Positions 53,785 through 61,749 of a stretch of 64,000 bases of DNA are shown one piece after another. The notes under the pieces were generated by a model, which did not search any database, was not told where the DNA came from, and was given only the letters and a program-made list of their open reading frames with translations. This DNA is from Aliisedimentitalea scapharcae. GTDB lineage: Bacteria > Pseudomonadota > Alphaproteobacteria > Rhodobacterales > Rhodobacteraceae. The stretch lies in contig NZ_CP123584.1 of assembly GCF_045277565.1 (NCBI RefSeq), positions 3,472,001 to 3,536,000 on the forward strand, read 5' to 3'. How positions within the stretch are numbered: the first letter of the stretch is position 1; each line of letters opens with the position of its first letter. The position numbers and the translations under genes are program-made.

Positions 53785-54537
53785 TTAGTGGCCCAAAAGC
53801 TGGCTCAGGAACAGCTGGGCCCGATCGCTTTGCGGATCGCCAAAGAAGGCCTCGGGGTGTGCAACTTCGATGATTTCGCCCTCGTCCATGAACACAACCC
53901 GATCGGCAACCTTGCGGGCAAACCCCATTTCATGGGTCACACAGATCATGGTCATGCCCTCTTCGGCCAATTCGATCATGACATCCAGAACACCGGCAAT
54001 CATTTCCGGATCCAACGCCGATGTCGGTTCGTCAAACAACATGATCTTGGGCTTCATGCATAGCGACCGTGCAATGGCCACGCGCTGTTGCTGCCCCCCC
54101 GACAATTGGGGGGGAAATTTGTCAGCCTGTTCGGCGATGTGGACCCGCTCCAGATAGTGCATTGCCAGATCTTTGGCTTCGGCCTTGGTCGCACCCCGAT
54201 TGCGGATCGGCCCCAGGGTCAGATTGTCCAGGATCGACATATGCGGGAACAGGTTGAACCCCTGGAACACCATGCCGACTTCGCGCCGGATCTGTTCGAT
54301 GTTCTTCATGTCCGGCGTCACCTCGACACCGTCCACATGGATTGTTCCCTTTTGATGCGCCTCCAGCTGATTGATACAGCGGATCATCGTGGATTTTCCT
54401 GACCCTGACGGGCCACAGACAACCACCTTCTCGCCTTCGGCCACCGTCAGGTTGATGTCGAACAGCGCGCTAAAATCGCCATACCATTTGCACATGCCGC
54501 GTATTTCTACGAGCGGGTTTGCTGTTGCGTCTAGCAT
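53785..54537 (-). CDS. Polar amino-acid ABC transporter ATP-binding protein
   Basis: A 250-residue ATPase with Walker A GPSGSGKST, Q-loop VFQGFNLFPHMS, signature LSGGQQQRVAIARSL, Walker B IMLFDEPTSALDPE and the switch His in CVTHEMGFA. The GlnQ/HisP type fits importers of polar amino acids. The start at 54537 follows TTAGGAGAG. It is the last gene of the operon. Confidence 0.95.
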   Translation of the reverse strand: MLDATANPLVEIRGMCKWYGDFSALFDINLTVAEGEKVVVCGPSGSGKSTMIRCINQLEAHQKGTIHVDGVEVTPDMKNIEQIRREVGMVFQGFNLFPHMSILDNLTLGPIRNRGATKAEAKDLAMHYLERVHIAEQADKFPPQLSGGQQQRVAIARSLCMKPKIMLFDEPTSALDPEMIAGVLDVMIELAEEGMTMICVTHEMGFARKVADRVVFMDEGEIIEVAHPEAFFGDPQSDRAQLFLSQLLGH

Positions 54538-54547
54538 ACAGTCTCTC

Positions 54548-55453
54548 CTAACGATGGGATTTGGCCGCGCGACGTTCGAGCCAGCCGAACAACACCGCAA
54601 AGCTGTAACACAGGACGAAATACATCGCGCCCACAAGGATCCAGGTCTCGAAAACCTTGGTTGTTGTCGCGGCGACTTCGGTGGCCAGGAAGGTCAGTTC
54701 CTGGATCGAAATCAGCGACACAATCGCCGAGTCCTTGATCAGGGTGATGAACTGACCGGCCAGCGGCGGCAGGATTTTACGGATCGCCTGGGGCAGGATG
54801 ACATCGCGCAGGACATTAAAGGGCGACAGCCCGATGGCGCGGGACGCCTCCCATTGGCCCTTGCCAACAGATTGAATGCCTGCCCGTACGATTTCGGTGA
54901 TATAGGCACCTTCGAACATGGCCAGACACAGCATCCCGGCCAGAAAGTTCGACAACAGCTTTGGGTCACCAAACATGAAATGGAACACGGCATTGTCGAC
55001 CAATGCGTTGTCCGGGTTGATGCTGTCCACCCCAAGCGCCGGGAACAGCTGGCTTGAGATGAAGAAAAAGAAAATGAAGATGAAAACCAGCGGTGGCAGG
55101 TTGCGGATCAGCTCGACATAGCTGCGGCTGATGATGCGCAGCGTCAGGTTCTCGCAGGTGCGCCAATAGCCCATGACGACGCCAATGATCGTGGCAAGTA
55201 TCGTGGCCCAGACCGCCAGCCGCAACGTAGTGGCCAGCCCATAGAGCAGCAGGTTGGCGACATAGCTGTCGGATTCAGCGTCATATCGGATGAGAAAATT
55301 GAAAACCCGAGACCAGTCCCAATCATACACCAGAACGTCGCTCACGCGGTATCCGGAATAGAAAACAAACCCGATGACAACGGCAAAGAGCCCGAAATCA
55401 ACAGCAGTCAGTCGCTTTTTGGGCAGTGCCGGAGGGGGGGAATTTCGATCCAT
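54548..55453 (-). CDS. Polar amino-acid ABC transporter permease 1
   Basis: A 301-residue permease with several hydrophobic helices. The family loop EASRAIGLSPFNVLRDVILPQAIRKILPP is present near residue 205. A long N terminus precedes the first helix. The gene lies 10 bases before the ATPase gene and 78 bases after the binding-protein gene, with a strong hairpin between. Confidence 0.92.
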   Translation of the reverse strand: MDRNSPPPALPKKRLTAVDFGLFAVVIGFVFYSGYRVSDVLVYDWDWSRVFNFLIRYDAESDSYVANLLLYGLATTLRLAVWATILATIIGVVMGYWRTCENLTLRIISRSYVELIRNLPPLVFIFIFFFFISSQLFPALGVDSINPDNALVDNAVFHFMFGDPKLLSNFLAGMLCLAMFEGAYITEIVRAGIQSVGKGQWEASRAIGLSPFNVLRDVILPQAIRKILPPLAGQFITLIKDSAIVSLISIQELTFLATEVAATTTKVFETWILVGAMYFVLCYSFAVLFGWLERRAAKSHR

Positions 55454-55477
55454 TGGATCCTCGTGCAGAACTTGTTG

Positions 55478-55506
55478 GAAGAGGCACAAAACTGTTGCGC
55501 CTCTTC
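55478..55506. other. Intercistronic hairpin between the amino-acid binding protein and permease 1
   Basis: On the coding strand GAAGAGGCGCAA pairs with TTGTGCCTCTTC, 12 base pairs including one G-T wobble, around a 5-base loop. It begins 26 bases after the stop of the binding-protein gene and has no T run. This is the usual place for a structure that protects the receptor message from 3' decay. Confidence 0.6.
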
Positions 55507-55531
55507 TGTTGGCAGGTGATTGCTCAGGTGC

Positions 55532-56359
55532 TTACTTGGCAACCATGTCCTTCCAGGCGGACTGATCTTCGAACCAATAGGCGTGGGTTTCCTCGAGCCA
55601 CCCGTTGGAGGTGTTCACCAGGATCCAGTTCGAGAAGAAGTTCACCGCATCCGCGTCGCCCTTGCGCAAGGCAAAAGCTTCGTCACCGCGCGACAGGTTT
55701 TTGCCGTCGTTGGCCACAAAGACCTTGTCAGGATAACCATCGGCCCAAAAGCGCGGCTTGGGTGCCGACGAAATCGTCGCATGGGCGTTGCCATTCACAA
55801 CCTCCTGAAAGGCCTGCGCGTCATCATCAAACCGACGCAATGTTGCCTTGGGGAACCGCTTTTGCGCAAAATTACAGGGCGTTGCACCACGGCGGCACGA
55901 GATGGTCACGCTGGAGTCGTTATAGTCATCCATCGACGTGAAATCGCCGGCCAGTTCGATATTTGACGCCATCTGCTGCCCCGAATGGGCATAGGGTTGG
56001 GTAAAGTTGACGGTCAGATTTCGCTGTGGCGTGATCGACATACCCCCAATGATGACGTCGAATTTCTTGGCGATCAGAGCGGGAATGATACCGCTCCACG
56101 CGGTTGGGACAAATTCGACTTCGACCCCCATATCGGCGGCAACCTTTTTGGCAACATCGATTTCAAAACCGATCAGATTGCCTTCCTTGTCCCGCATGGC
56201 CCATGGAACAAAGGTTGCCATGCCAACCCGCAGAGTGCCGCGTTTCTGAATATCGGTCAGCACACCTTCGGCGGCGACCGGTGCTGAAGAGGCGGCAAAA
56301 CTGGTTACGGCCAATGCGGCGGCAGCCATCAAGCCTTTGATGGGTTTCATGAATTTCAT
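55532..56359 (-). CDS. Polar amino-acid ABC transporter solute-binding protein
   Basis: A 275-residue periplasmic receptor with a signal peptide (GLMAAAALAVTSFAASSAPVAA) and the family start TLRVGMATFVPWAMRDKEGNLIGFEIDVAKKVA. It has GGMSITPQR before NLTVNFTQPY. The ATG at 56359 has a GGAGGAAAT site. It is placed unusually between two permease genes in the order permease 2, receptor, permease 1, ATPase. Confidence 0.93.
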   Translation of the reverse strand: MKFMKPIKGLMAAAALAVTSFAASSAPVAAEGVLTDIQKRGTLRVGMATFVPWAMRDKEGNLIGFEIDVAKKVAADMGVEVEFVPTAWSGIIPALIAKKFDVIIGGMSITPQRNLTVNFTQPYAHSGQQMASNIELAGDFTSMDDYNDSSVTISCRRGATPCNFAQKRFPKATLRRFDDDAQAFQEVVNGNAHATISSAPKPRFWADGYPDKVFVANDGKNLSRGDEAFALRKGDADAVNFFSNWILVNTSNGWLEETHAYWFEDQSAWKDMVAK

Positions 56360-56433
56360 TATTTCCTCCAGTGTTGAATGTACCGGTTACCCCGGCTTTT
56401 TCTTGGGTTCGCGTGTTATGGTTTGGCTACGCT

Positions 56434-57285
56434 TTAGCGTTTGTTTTTATTGAGAGTTCTTTCAAACAGGCTGACGCCGAATGACATGGTGACCGTAACC
56501 GCCAGATAGATCCCGGCCACCAGGAACCAGATCTCGAATGCCATGAAGGTATCTGCAATCAGGTTCAAACCCGCAGTGGTCAGTTCAGATACCGCGATGA
56601 CGCTGACAATTGCCGAATGTTTGATCAACGAAATGATCAACCCCGTGAGTGGCGGCAAAATCAGCGGCAGCGACTGCGGCACGATGATAAAGCGGTATTT
56701 GTCGGACAGGCTCAGGCCAATGGCGTCCGCGCCTTCGAACTGCCCTTTGTCGACCCCAATGATGCCGCCGCGGATGATTTCGGCGGCAAAGGATCCCTCA
56801 AAGAAGGCAAGGCACAGAACGCCCGCCCAAAACCGGTCGATCCCGAAAATTGGGGCAAGAACAAAGTAGAACAGGAACAGCTGCACCAGCAAAGGTGTAT
56901 TGCGGATCGCTTCGAGATACCATTTGGCAATGATCCTGCCCGCAGTTGAATTGGACAGGCGCGCAAACGCGGTAATGAAACCGATGGCGATCGCAATAAC
57001 GCCTGCAATCGAGGCCAGCTTTAGCGTTTGGATCAAACCCCAAACCAGCGGACCCCAGATCACCTCGCCATCAATGACGCGATAAAAGAACGGCTCGATC
57101 CGGTACCATTGCCAATTATACTCCATGGCAGCGGCACCGCGCCAAATCAGATATCCGATCACGGCGAACACGATGATCGCCTGGGCAATCTGCCAGAGAG
57201 TATGCGACAGCGCCCGCACGTCCAGGCCAGCCTTTTCTCGCTGGCGCAAGTTCCGTGATGTCGCTGAAAGAACGCGTTCTTGCAT
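56434..57285 (-). CDS. Polar amino-acid ABC transporter permease 2
   Basis: A 283-residue permease. The EAA-type loop is within FEGADAIGLSLSDKYRFIIVPQSLPLILPP, near residue 195. The start at 57285 (MQERV) gives a short soluble N terminus. It is the first gene of the ABC operon and diverges from a LysR gene across an AT-rich region containing a motif also found in the hisC-like/deacylase promoter. Confidence 0.92.
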   Translation of the reverse strand: MQERVLSATSRNLRQREKAGLDVRALSHTLWQIAQAIIVFAVIGYLIWRGAAAMEYNWQWYRIEPFFYRVIDGEVIWGPLVWGLIQTLKLASIAGVIAIAIGFITAFARLSNSTAGRIIAKWYLEAIRNTPLLVQLFLFYFVLAPIFGIDRFWAGVLCLAFFEGSFAAEIIRGGIIGVDKGQFEGADAIGLSLSDKYRFIIVPQSLPLILPPLTGLIISLIKHSAIVSVIAVSELTTAGLNLIADTFMAFEIWFLVAGIYLAVTVTMSFGVSLFERTLNKNKR

Positions 57286-57370
57286 TTCGCCTCCGTGGTC
57301 GATGCCAAAACATGTGATGGAAGTATTGGTTTTCCGGTATAGCCCTGTCAATAAAAATTACCCCTCATCA

Positions 57371-57388
57371 TTCAAAAATATTATGAAT
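57371..57388. promoter_or_regulatory. AT-rich motif in the ABC / lysR divergent promoter
   Basis: TTCAAAAATATTATG at 57371-57385 matches TTCAAAAAAATTATG at 60596-60610 in 14 of 15 bases. It is embedded in a dyad (ATTCA at 57370-57374, TGAAT at 57384-57388). The two divergent promoters that share it bracket the LysR-ComE-ComD-HisC block, so it is probably the LysR operator of the regulon. Confidence 0.5.
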
Positions 57389-57435
57389 TGCATATCAAGT
57401 TGTGTAATCTTGGGCGGAAAGGGGATAAAGGGTGC

Positions 57436-58326
57436 ATGAAAATAACCTTTCGCCAAGTTGACGCCTTCCGAACTGTCGTCTCGACAGGCACGGTCACCGA
57501 AGCCGCCGCAATGCTGGGAATCTCTCAGCCGGCGGTGAGTCGGCTGTTGTCTGATCTGGAAACCGAAGTCGGATTCAAACTGTTTCAGCGCACGGGACGG
57601 GTTCTGGTCCCGACCGAAGAAGCGCGGTTGCTGGTAGAGGAAGTCCGCCAGGCGGTCAGCGGCATGGAACACATCAAGGAAACCGCCGTCGCTATCCGGA
57701 ATTTTGGCCATGCGCGATTGACGATGGTCACAACACCGACCTTTTCGACACTCGTCGCCCCCAGCCTGATCGGAAAGTTCGCACAGATGCGGCCCTCTGC
57801 GATGGTCAAGATGGAGATTGGCCCTGCCGACGATGCAGTGGAGTGGATGGTGTCCCAAAGCTATGATTTTGGCATCACCACCAGCGAAACCCAGAACCCG
57901 TCGTTTGACAGCCTGACCATCACCAATGATGACGTGTATTGCGTGGTCCCCGAGGGGCACCCGCTTGCTGAAAAACGTATCGTAAAGGCGCTGGACCTGG
58001 CCGACGAGAACTTTATTTCCTACATCGCCACGTCGCGTTTTCGCTTTGAAATCGACAGCTTTTTTGAATCCAAAGGCGTAAAACGGCGGCTCCAGTACGA
58101 GACCAGAACCACCGATGCGATCTGTCGTCTTGTGGCGGCGGGGCTGGGTGTGTCTGTCGTGGGCTCCAGCGAAGGTTATCTCAGATCCCTACCCGGCTGC
58201 GTCGCGTTGCCCTTTGCGGCACCGCTGAATTTTCGCGCGGTGTTGATCTGGTCGAACCGTCGCCCCCTGTCGGCGATTGCCCAGGATTTCCTGGATATCG
58301 CCAAAGCAAACGTAGATATCCATTAA
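57436..58326 (+). CDS. LysR-family transcriptional regulator
   Basis: A 296-residue LysR protein. The winged helix begins MKITFRQVDAFRTVVSTG and continues with GISQPAVSRLLSDLETEVGFKLF. It lies between the ABC operon, from which it diverges, and the hisC-comD-comE-like operon, with which it converges and overlaps by four bases. The motif shared with the promoter at 60.6 kb suggests it controls both units. The start was set by the family N terminus; the frame is open upstream. Confidence 0.93.
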   Translation: MKITFRQVDAFRTVVSTGTVTEAAAMLGISQPAVSRLLSDLETEVGFKLFQRTGRVLVPTEEARLLVEEVRQAVSGMEHIKETAVAIRNFGHARLTMVTTPTFSTLVAPSLIGKFAQMRPSAMVKMEIGPADDAVEWMVSQSYDFGITTSETQNPSFDSLTITNDDVYCVVPEGHPLAEKRIVKALDLADENFISYIATSRFRFEIDSFFESKGVKRRLQYETRTTDAICRLVAAGLGVSVVGSSEGYLRSLPGCVALPFAAPLNFRAVLIWSNRRPLSAIAQDFLDIAKANVDIH

Positions 58327-58895
58327 CCCCGGTTCAGGGCTTCGCGAAAGCTATGCCGCGCGGCTGCGCTGTGAATGTAATTGTAGTCCCGCGGGTATGG
58401 ATCCCCGGGCACAATCTCCAGCACAGACATTTGTGGACCATCCGCGCCAAGCACCTCGGGCAACCCGTCCTCAAGGGCCCCGAGATCATCAAAACTGCGG
58501 GCTCCCGCATAACCTGCAGCCCTGGCCAGACCTTCGAAATCCACCCGGTCCGCCCCCGGCAAAGGATGCGCGCCATTCACTTCGTAAACGCGATTTGCCG
58601 CCAGAAAATGGTAGAGATTTTTGACACCGGCATTGGCGATCGTGACCAGTGTTCCCAGATTCATGAGCAAACTGCCATCGCCATCCAGAACAAAAACACG
58701 CCGGGTCGGATTGGCAAGCGCCAGCCCCAACCCATGCGACGACGCCTGCCCCATGGCACCCACCGCAACATAGTTCAGATCGCGCGGATTGATCGCCAAC
58801 CAATCAAAACAGCTTTGATAGACAGCAACAACAATATCATCATCTTTTACGTGGGGAATCAGTGCCCTAAGGGCATCATCTCGGCGTAGGGTCAT
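58323..58895 (-). CDS. Thiamine-diphosphate decarboxylase, C-terminal subunit (ComE / sulfopyruvate decarboxylase beta-like)
   Basis: A 190-residue protein corresponding to the pyrophosphate-binding half of thiamine-diphosphate decarboxylases. The GDG motif is at residues 72-74 (LDGDGSLLMNLGTL) with Asn101 as the distal metal ligand. It overlaps the comD-like gene (ATGA), and the two subunits should form one active site. Known ComDE and phosphonopyruvate decarboxylase relatives act on 3-sulfopyruvate or phosphonopyruvate to give an aldehyde; another 2-oxo acid is possible. Confidence 0.87.
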   Translation of the reverse strand: MTLRRDDALRALIPHVKDDDIVVAVYQSCFDWLAINPRDLNYVAVGAMGQASSHGLGLALANPTRRVFVLDGDGSLLMNLGTLVTIANAGVKNLYHFLAANRVYEVNGAHPLPGADRVDFEGLARAAGYAGARSFDDLGALEDGLPEVLGADGPQMSVLEIVPGDPYPRDYNYIHSAAARHSFREALNRG

Positions 58896-59443
58896 AGTGC
58901 CTCCGGGGAACGGCCAATCAGAAAGATGTGGGGGCGCGACTGTGCATAGGCCTGCGCGATCGCGTCTGGAATATGCGCCACATCGTCGGGCTCTTCGATC
59001 AGGGAATGCGACAGTTCCATTGCGTCCAGAACCGGGCGAATGATGCGCACACCATACGCGGCCGATTGATCCGGATGAACAGCCGGATCTTTGCCCTGCA
59101 GTCCCACCATCATGACAATCGGCAATTCATAATCCACACCAATGGCGCGGATCGCGTTCAGCGAATCCATCAATCCGGTTTGCTGCATCATCAGAATGGC
59201 CCGCGTTCCATTATATGACATCGCCCCGCAAATGCTGACGCCCTCGTCCTCCTTGCACACACGGGTAAGCCTAAAGTCCGGGTCCCGAGAGATCGGCCAT
59301 AACAGGCCGTCGCTGGTCACAATATCCGGCACCGCCACGATTTCGCGCAGGCCAGCCTGCTTGATCAATTCTATGATTTCAGCGCCTGACGGATGCGCAA
59401 CCTGCGGCGCGTCTGTATTCAAAGCGGGTGCAGCAGCCATCAC
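58892..59443 (-). CDS. Thiamine-diphosphate decarboxylase, N-terminal subunit (ComD / sulfopyruvate decarboxylase alpha-like)
   Basis: A 183-residue protein corresponding to the pyrimidine-binding half. Glu67 in KEDEGVSI is the cofactor-activating glutamate, and MMQQTGLMDSLNAIRAI is typical of the sulfopyruvate/phosphonopyruvate group. It overlaps both the HisC-like gene upstream and comE-like downstream by four bases, so the three proteins are made together. The split into two short proteins matches the ComDE arrangement. Confidence 0.88.
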   Translation of the reverse strand: MMAAAPALNTDAPQVAHPSGAEIIELIKQAGLREIVAVPDIVTSDGLLWPISRDPDFRLTRVCKEDEGVSICGAMSYNGTRAILMMQQTGLMDSLNAIRAIGVDYELPIVMMVGLQGKDPAVHPDQSAAYGVRIIRPVLDAMELSHSLIEEPDDVAHIPDAIAQAYAQSRPHIFLIGRSPEAL

Positions 59444-60534
59444 AAATCCCCCTTCAGGAAATCGGAAATGCCATCCAGCGTGGCTTGCATATCTGCCCTA
59501 TGTCCAATCGTGATCCGGATGTAATCTCGATAGGCTGGCGACGCAAAACGGCGAATCGCGATCCCCTTGTGTCGCAGAAACTGATCCACGGATTCCGCCG
59601 ATTTCTTTGGATCCGCAAACTTGACCAAAATGAAATTCGCCTGACTGGGAATAACCTCGAGCCCCAGTTCTTCCAGCTGCTTGCTGAGCCAGCTTCGGCT
59701 CTTGAGGTTTTCATCATAGACGTATTTCAGATGCTCCGTGTCCTCCAACGCGGCCACCGCAGCCGCTGCCGACGGGGAAGCCGCCGGAAATGTCACACCA
59801 ATCCGGCGCACCGAGTCCACCACATCGTCTGGCCCATAAAGCCAACCGACGCGGGCACCCGCAAGGCCAAAGATCTTTGAAAAGGTACGGCACATGACAA
59901 CATTGTCGGCCTCCTCCACCAAGACATGCGCAGGTTCGTAATCCGCGGCATCCACGTATTCCTCATATGCTGCGTCAATCACCAGCAAAACATTGTCGGG
60001 AAGGGCCGCGTGCAGGCGTCGCACCTCTGCTCCGCTCAGATAGGTACCCGCCGGATTCTCTGGATTCGCAAGATAAACGATGCGGGTCTTTTCCGTCACC
60101 CCAGCGATCATCCGGTCAACCGACGGCTTGAAATTGTCATCCGCAACAGAAACCACATCCGCATCATTGGCATGGGCGTAATTGGGCACCTTAAGGTACC
60201 CATTGGCCGTGCGGACCAGCTCGGTATTTGGTCCCAGATAGGCCCGCGCCAAACGCGCCAACAGATCATCGGACCCCTGACCAATCGTGATCCGACGCGC
60301 ATCCAGACCAAAGTGCGCGCCAATCGCTGGCGCAAGCAGGCGGTCAGGGTTCTCCAGATACCGCTCCAGATCGGACACCGCAGCGCAAGCGGCGGCACGT
60401 GCAAGAGGGCTGGGACCAAAGACGCTTTCGTTTGAGTTCACAAGAACCGCCGCCGGCGGAACCGCCTGATCAGCCCCGCCGATCATATGTGCCTTTATTC
60501 GTTCAATTCCTGGTTTTGCGCGCGCGACTGCCAT
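59440..60534 (-). CDS. HisC-like class I/II aminotransferase
   Basis: A 364-residue PLP enzyme of the histidinol-phosphate aminotransferase family. NSNESVFGPSP, ANPENPAGTYL, the cofactor-binding Asp187 and Tyr190 (VIDAAYEEY) and RTFSKIFGLAGARVGW with catalytic Lys220 are visible. The GGAGG site confirms the start. The coupling to a split 2-oxo-acid decarboxylase points to transamination of an amino acid to a 2-oxo acid rather than histidine synthesis. Confidence 0.9.
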   Translation of the reverse strand: MAVARAKPGIERIKAHMIGGADQAVPPAAVLVNSNESVFGPSPLARAAACAAVSDLERYLENPDRLLAPAIGAHFGLDARRITIGQGSDDLLARLARAYLGPNTELVRTANGYLKVPNYAHANDADVVSVADDNFKPSVDRMIAGVTEKTRIVYLANPENPAGTYLSGAEVRRLHAALPDNVLLVIDAAYEEYVDAADYEPAHVLVEEADNVVMCRTFSKIFGLAGARVGWLYGPDDVVDSVRRIGVTFPAASPSAAAAVAALEDTEHLKYVYDENLKSRSWLSKQLEELGLEVIPSQANFILVKFADPKKSAESVDQFLRHKGIAIRRFASPAYRDYIRITIGHRADMQATLDGISDFLKGDL

Positions 60535-60574
60535 TCTGCCCTCCTGATCTGCATTTTCAATCCATCACACAAAT

Positions 60575-60611
60575 GCATAATTTTTGCAATTCACTTTCAA
60601 AAAAATTATGC
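60575..60611. promoter_or_regulatory. Large inverted repeat in the hisC-like / deacylase divergent promoter
   Basis: GCATAATTTTT and AAAAATTATGC, 11 bases each, are perfect inverted copies around a 15-base spacer. The right arm extends into the motif shared with 57371-57385, and TGCAATTCA at 60585-60593 is the complement of TGAATTGCA at 57384-57392. It sits between the divergent starts at 60534 and 60666. Confidence 0.55.
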
Positions 60612-60665
60612 TAGAAAGAATTGCGAACAGAAACTCGCATCTCGGTATCAGGAGCGTGAACAGGT

Positions 60666-61682
60666 ATGAAACGCAGCAAAAGCAGACTGTCATTGACTGT
60701 CGATCTGGCTCGGGACGGACGCCAGACAGGGGATCTGATGCTGCGATGGTCGGACAACACAAACCCGCTGGGGTATCATCCGGTCCCGATCATCAGCCTG
60801 AAAAATGGCGACGGGCCAGTTGTGATGATCTTGGGTGGCACCCATGGCGACGAATTCGAAGGCCCCGCAGCGATCATGCGCGTGCTGGCGCGCCTCTCTC
60901 ACACCGACCTTTCGGGGCAGATCATTCTCATTCCTGCCCTAAACGCACCGGCGTTTCAGGCCTCCTCACGGGTTTCGCCTTTGGATGGCGGCAATCTCAA
61001 CCGGGCGTTCCCAGGCGATCCGGACGGCGGCCCCACACAGATGATCGCACATTTTGTCGAAACAGAGCTGATGCCGCGCTGTGATGGCGTGATCGACCTG
61101 CATTCCGGAGGCAAAGCCTCCTTCTTTCACCCCTGTGCGCTGGCCACCCGAACAGCAGATGATGACCTGTTTGACCGCAACCTTGCTCTGGCAAAAGCCT
61201 TTGGCTTGCCCCTGATCTGGCAATTGGGGGCCAACAACGACAACCGATCGGTCAACTCTGCGGCAGAACGCGCGGGCGTTCCAATGATCGCGGCCGAGCT
61301 GGGCGGTGGCGGCGGCGTGGATCCGGATATCACGTCAGACACCGAACTGGGATTGCTGCGCTGTCTGACCCATCTGGGCGTTATCAATCAAAAGTTCCCA
61401 AACCCACCAGCCGCGCGCCGGGTCGAGATCACATCGGCATCCCATTCGCTTTATGCGCCGTCAGACGGGTTGTTTGATCGCCAGATCCGCGCCGGTCAGA
61501 ATGTAACTGCTGGCGCATTGGCCGGGCATTTCCACTTTCCTGGCGAACCCGACCGCGACTCTCTTGCGCTCAAGTTCCCGCACTCCGGACTGATCCTGGC
61601 ACATTGCGCCCGTGGGTTGGTGCGCCGGGGCGAACTGTTGGCCCTAATCGCGACAGATGTCCCAGACGCCCCACCAACCTGA
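60666..61682 (+). CDS. Zinc deacylase of the succinylglutamate desuccinylase/aspartoacylase family (DoeB-like)
   Basis: A 338-residue metalloenzyme. Zinc ligands are His60 and Glu63 (GGTHGDEFEGP) and His146 (DLHSGGK). The segment SPLDGGNLNRAFPG is typical of DoeB, which removes the acetyl group from N-acetyl-diaminobutyrate in ectoine degradation. There is no ectoine hydrolase here, so the substrate is probably another N-acyl amino acid. It is first in the plus-strand operon with an aldehyde dehydrogenase and Rieske oxygenase, divergent from the aminotransferase gene. Confidence 0.88.
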   Translation: MKRSKSRLSLTVDLARDGRQTGDLMLRWSDNTNPLGYHPVPIISLKNGDGPVVMILGGTHGDEFEGPAAIMRVLARLSHTDLSGQIILIPALNAPAFQASSRVSPLDGGNLNRAFPGDPDGGPTQMIAHFVETELMPRCDGVIDLHSGGKASFFHPCALATRTADDDLFDRNLALAKAFGLPLIWQLGANNDNRSVNSAAERAGVPMIAAELGGGGGVDPDITSDTELGLLRCLTHLGVINQKFPNPPAARRVEITSASHSLYAPSDGLFDRQIRAGQNVTAGALAGHFHFPGEPDRDSLALKFPHSGLILAHCARGLVRRGELLALIATDVPDAPPT

Positions 61683-61749
61683 TCAGCACGACAATCCCCC
61701 CATCACGACAGGGCACCCGGACGAGATGAGCCACAAAGAGGTCAAGACG

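Noticed and set aside
59440..60534. Histidine biosynthesis gene hisC
   Set aside because: No other his genes nearby, and the gene overlaps a thiamine-diphosphate decarboxylase subunit, so a catabolic aminotransferase is more likely.
60666..61682. Ectoine degradation cluster (DoeB assignment)
   Set aside because: The deacylase resembles DoeB, but ectoine hydrolase, the diaminobutyrate aminotransferase and the ectoine transporter genes are missing from the surroundings.
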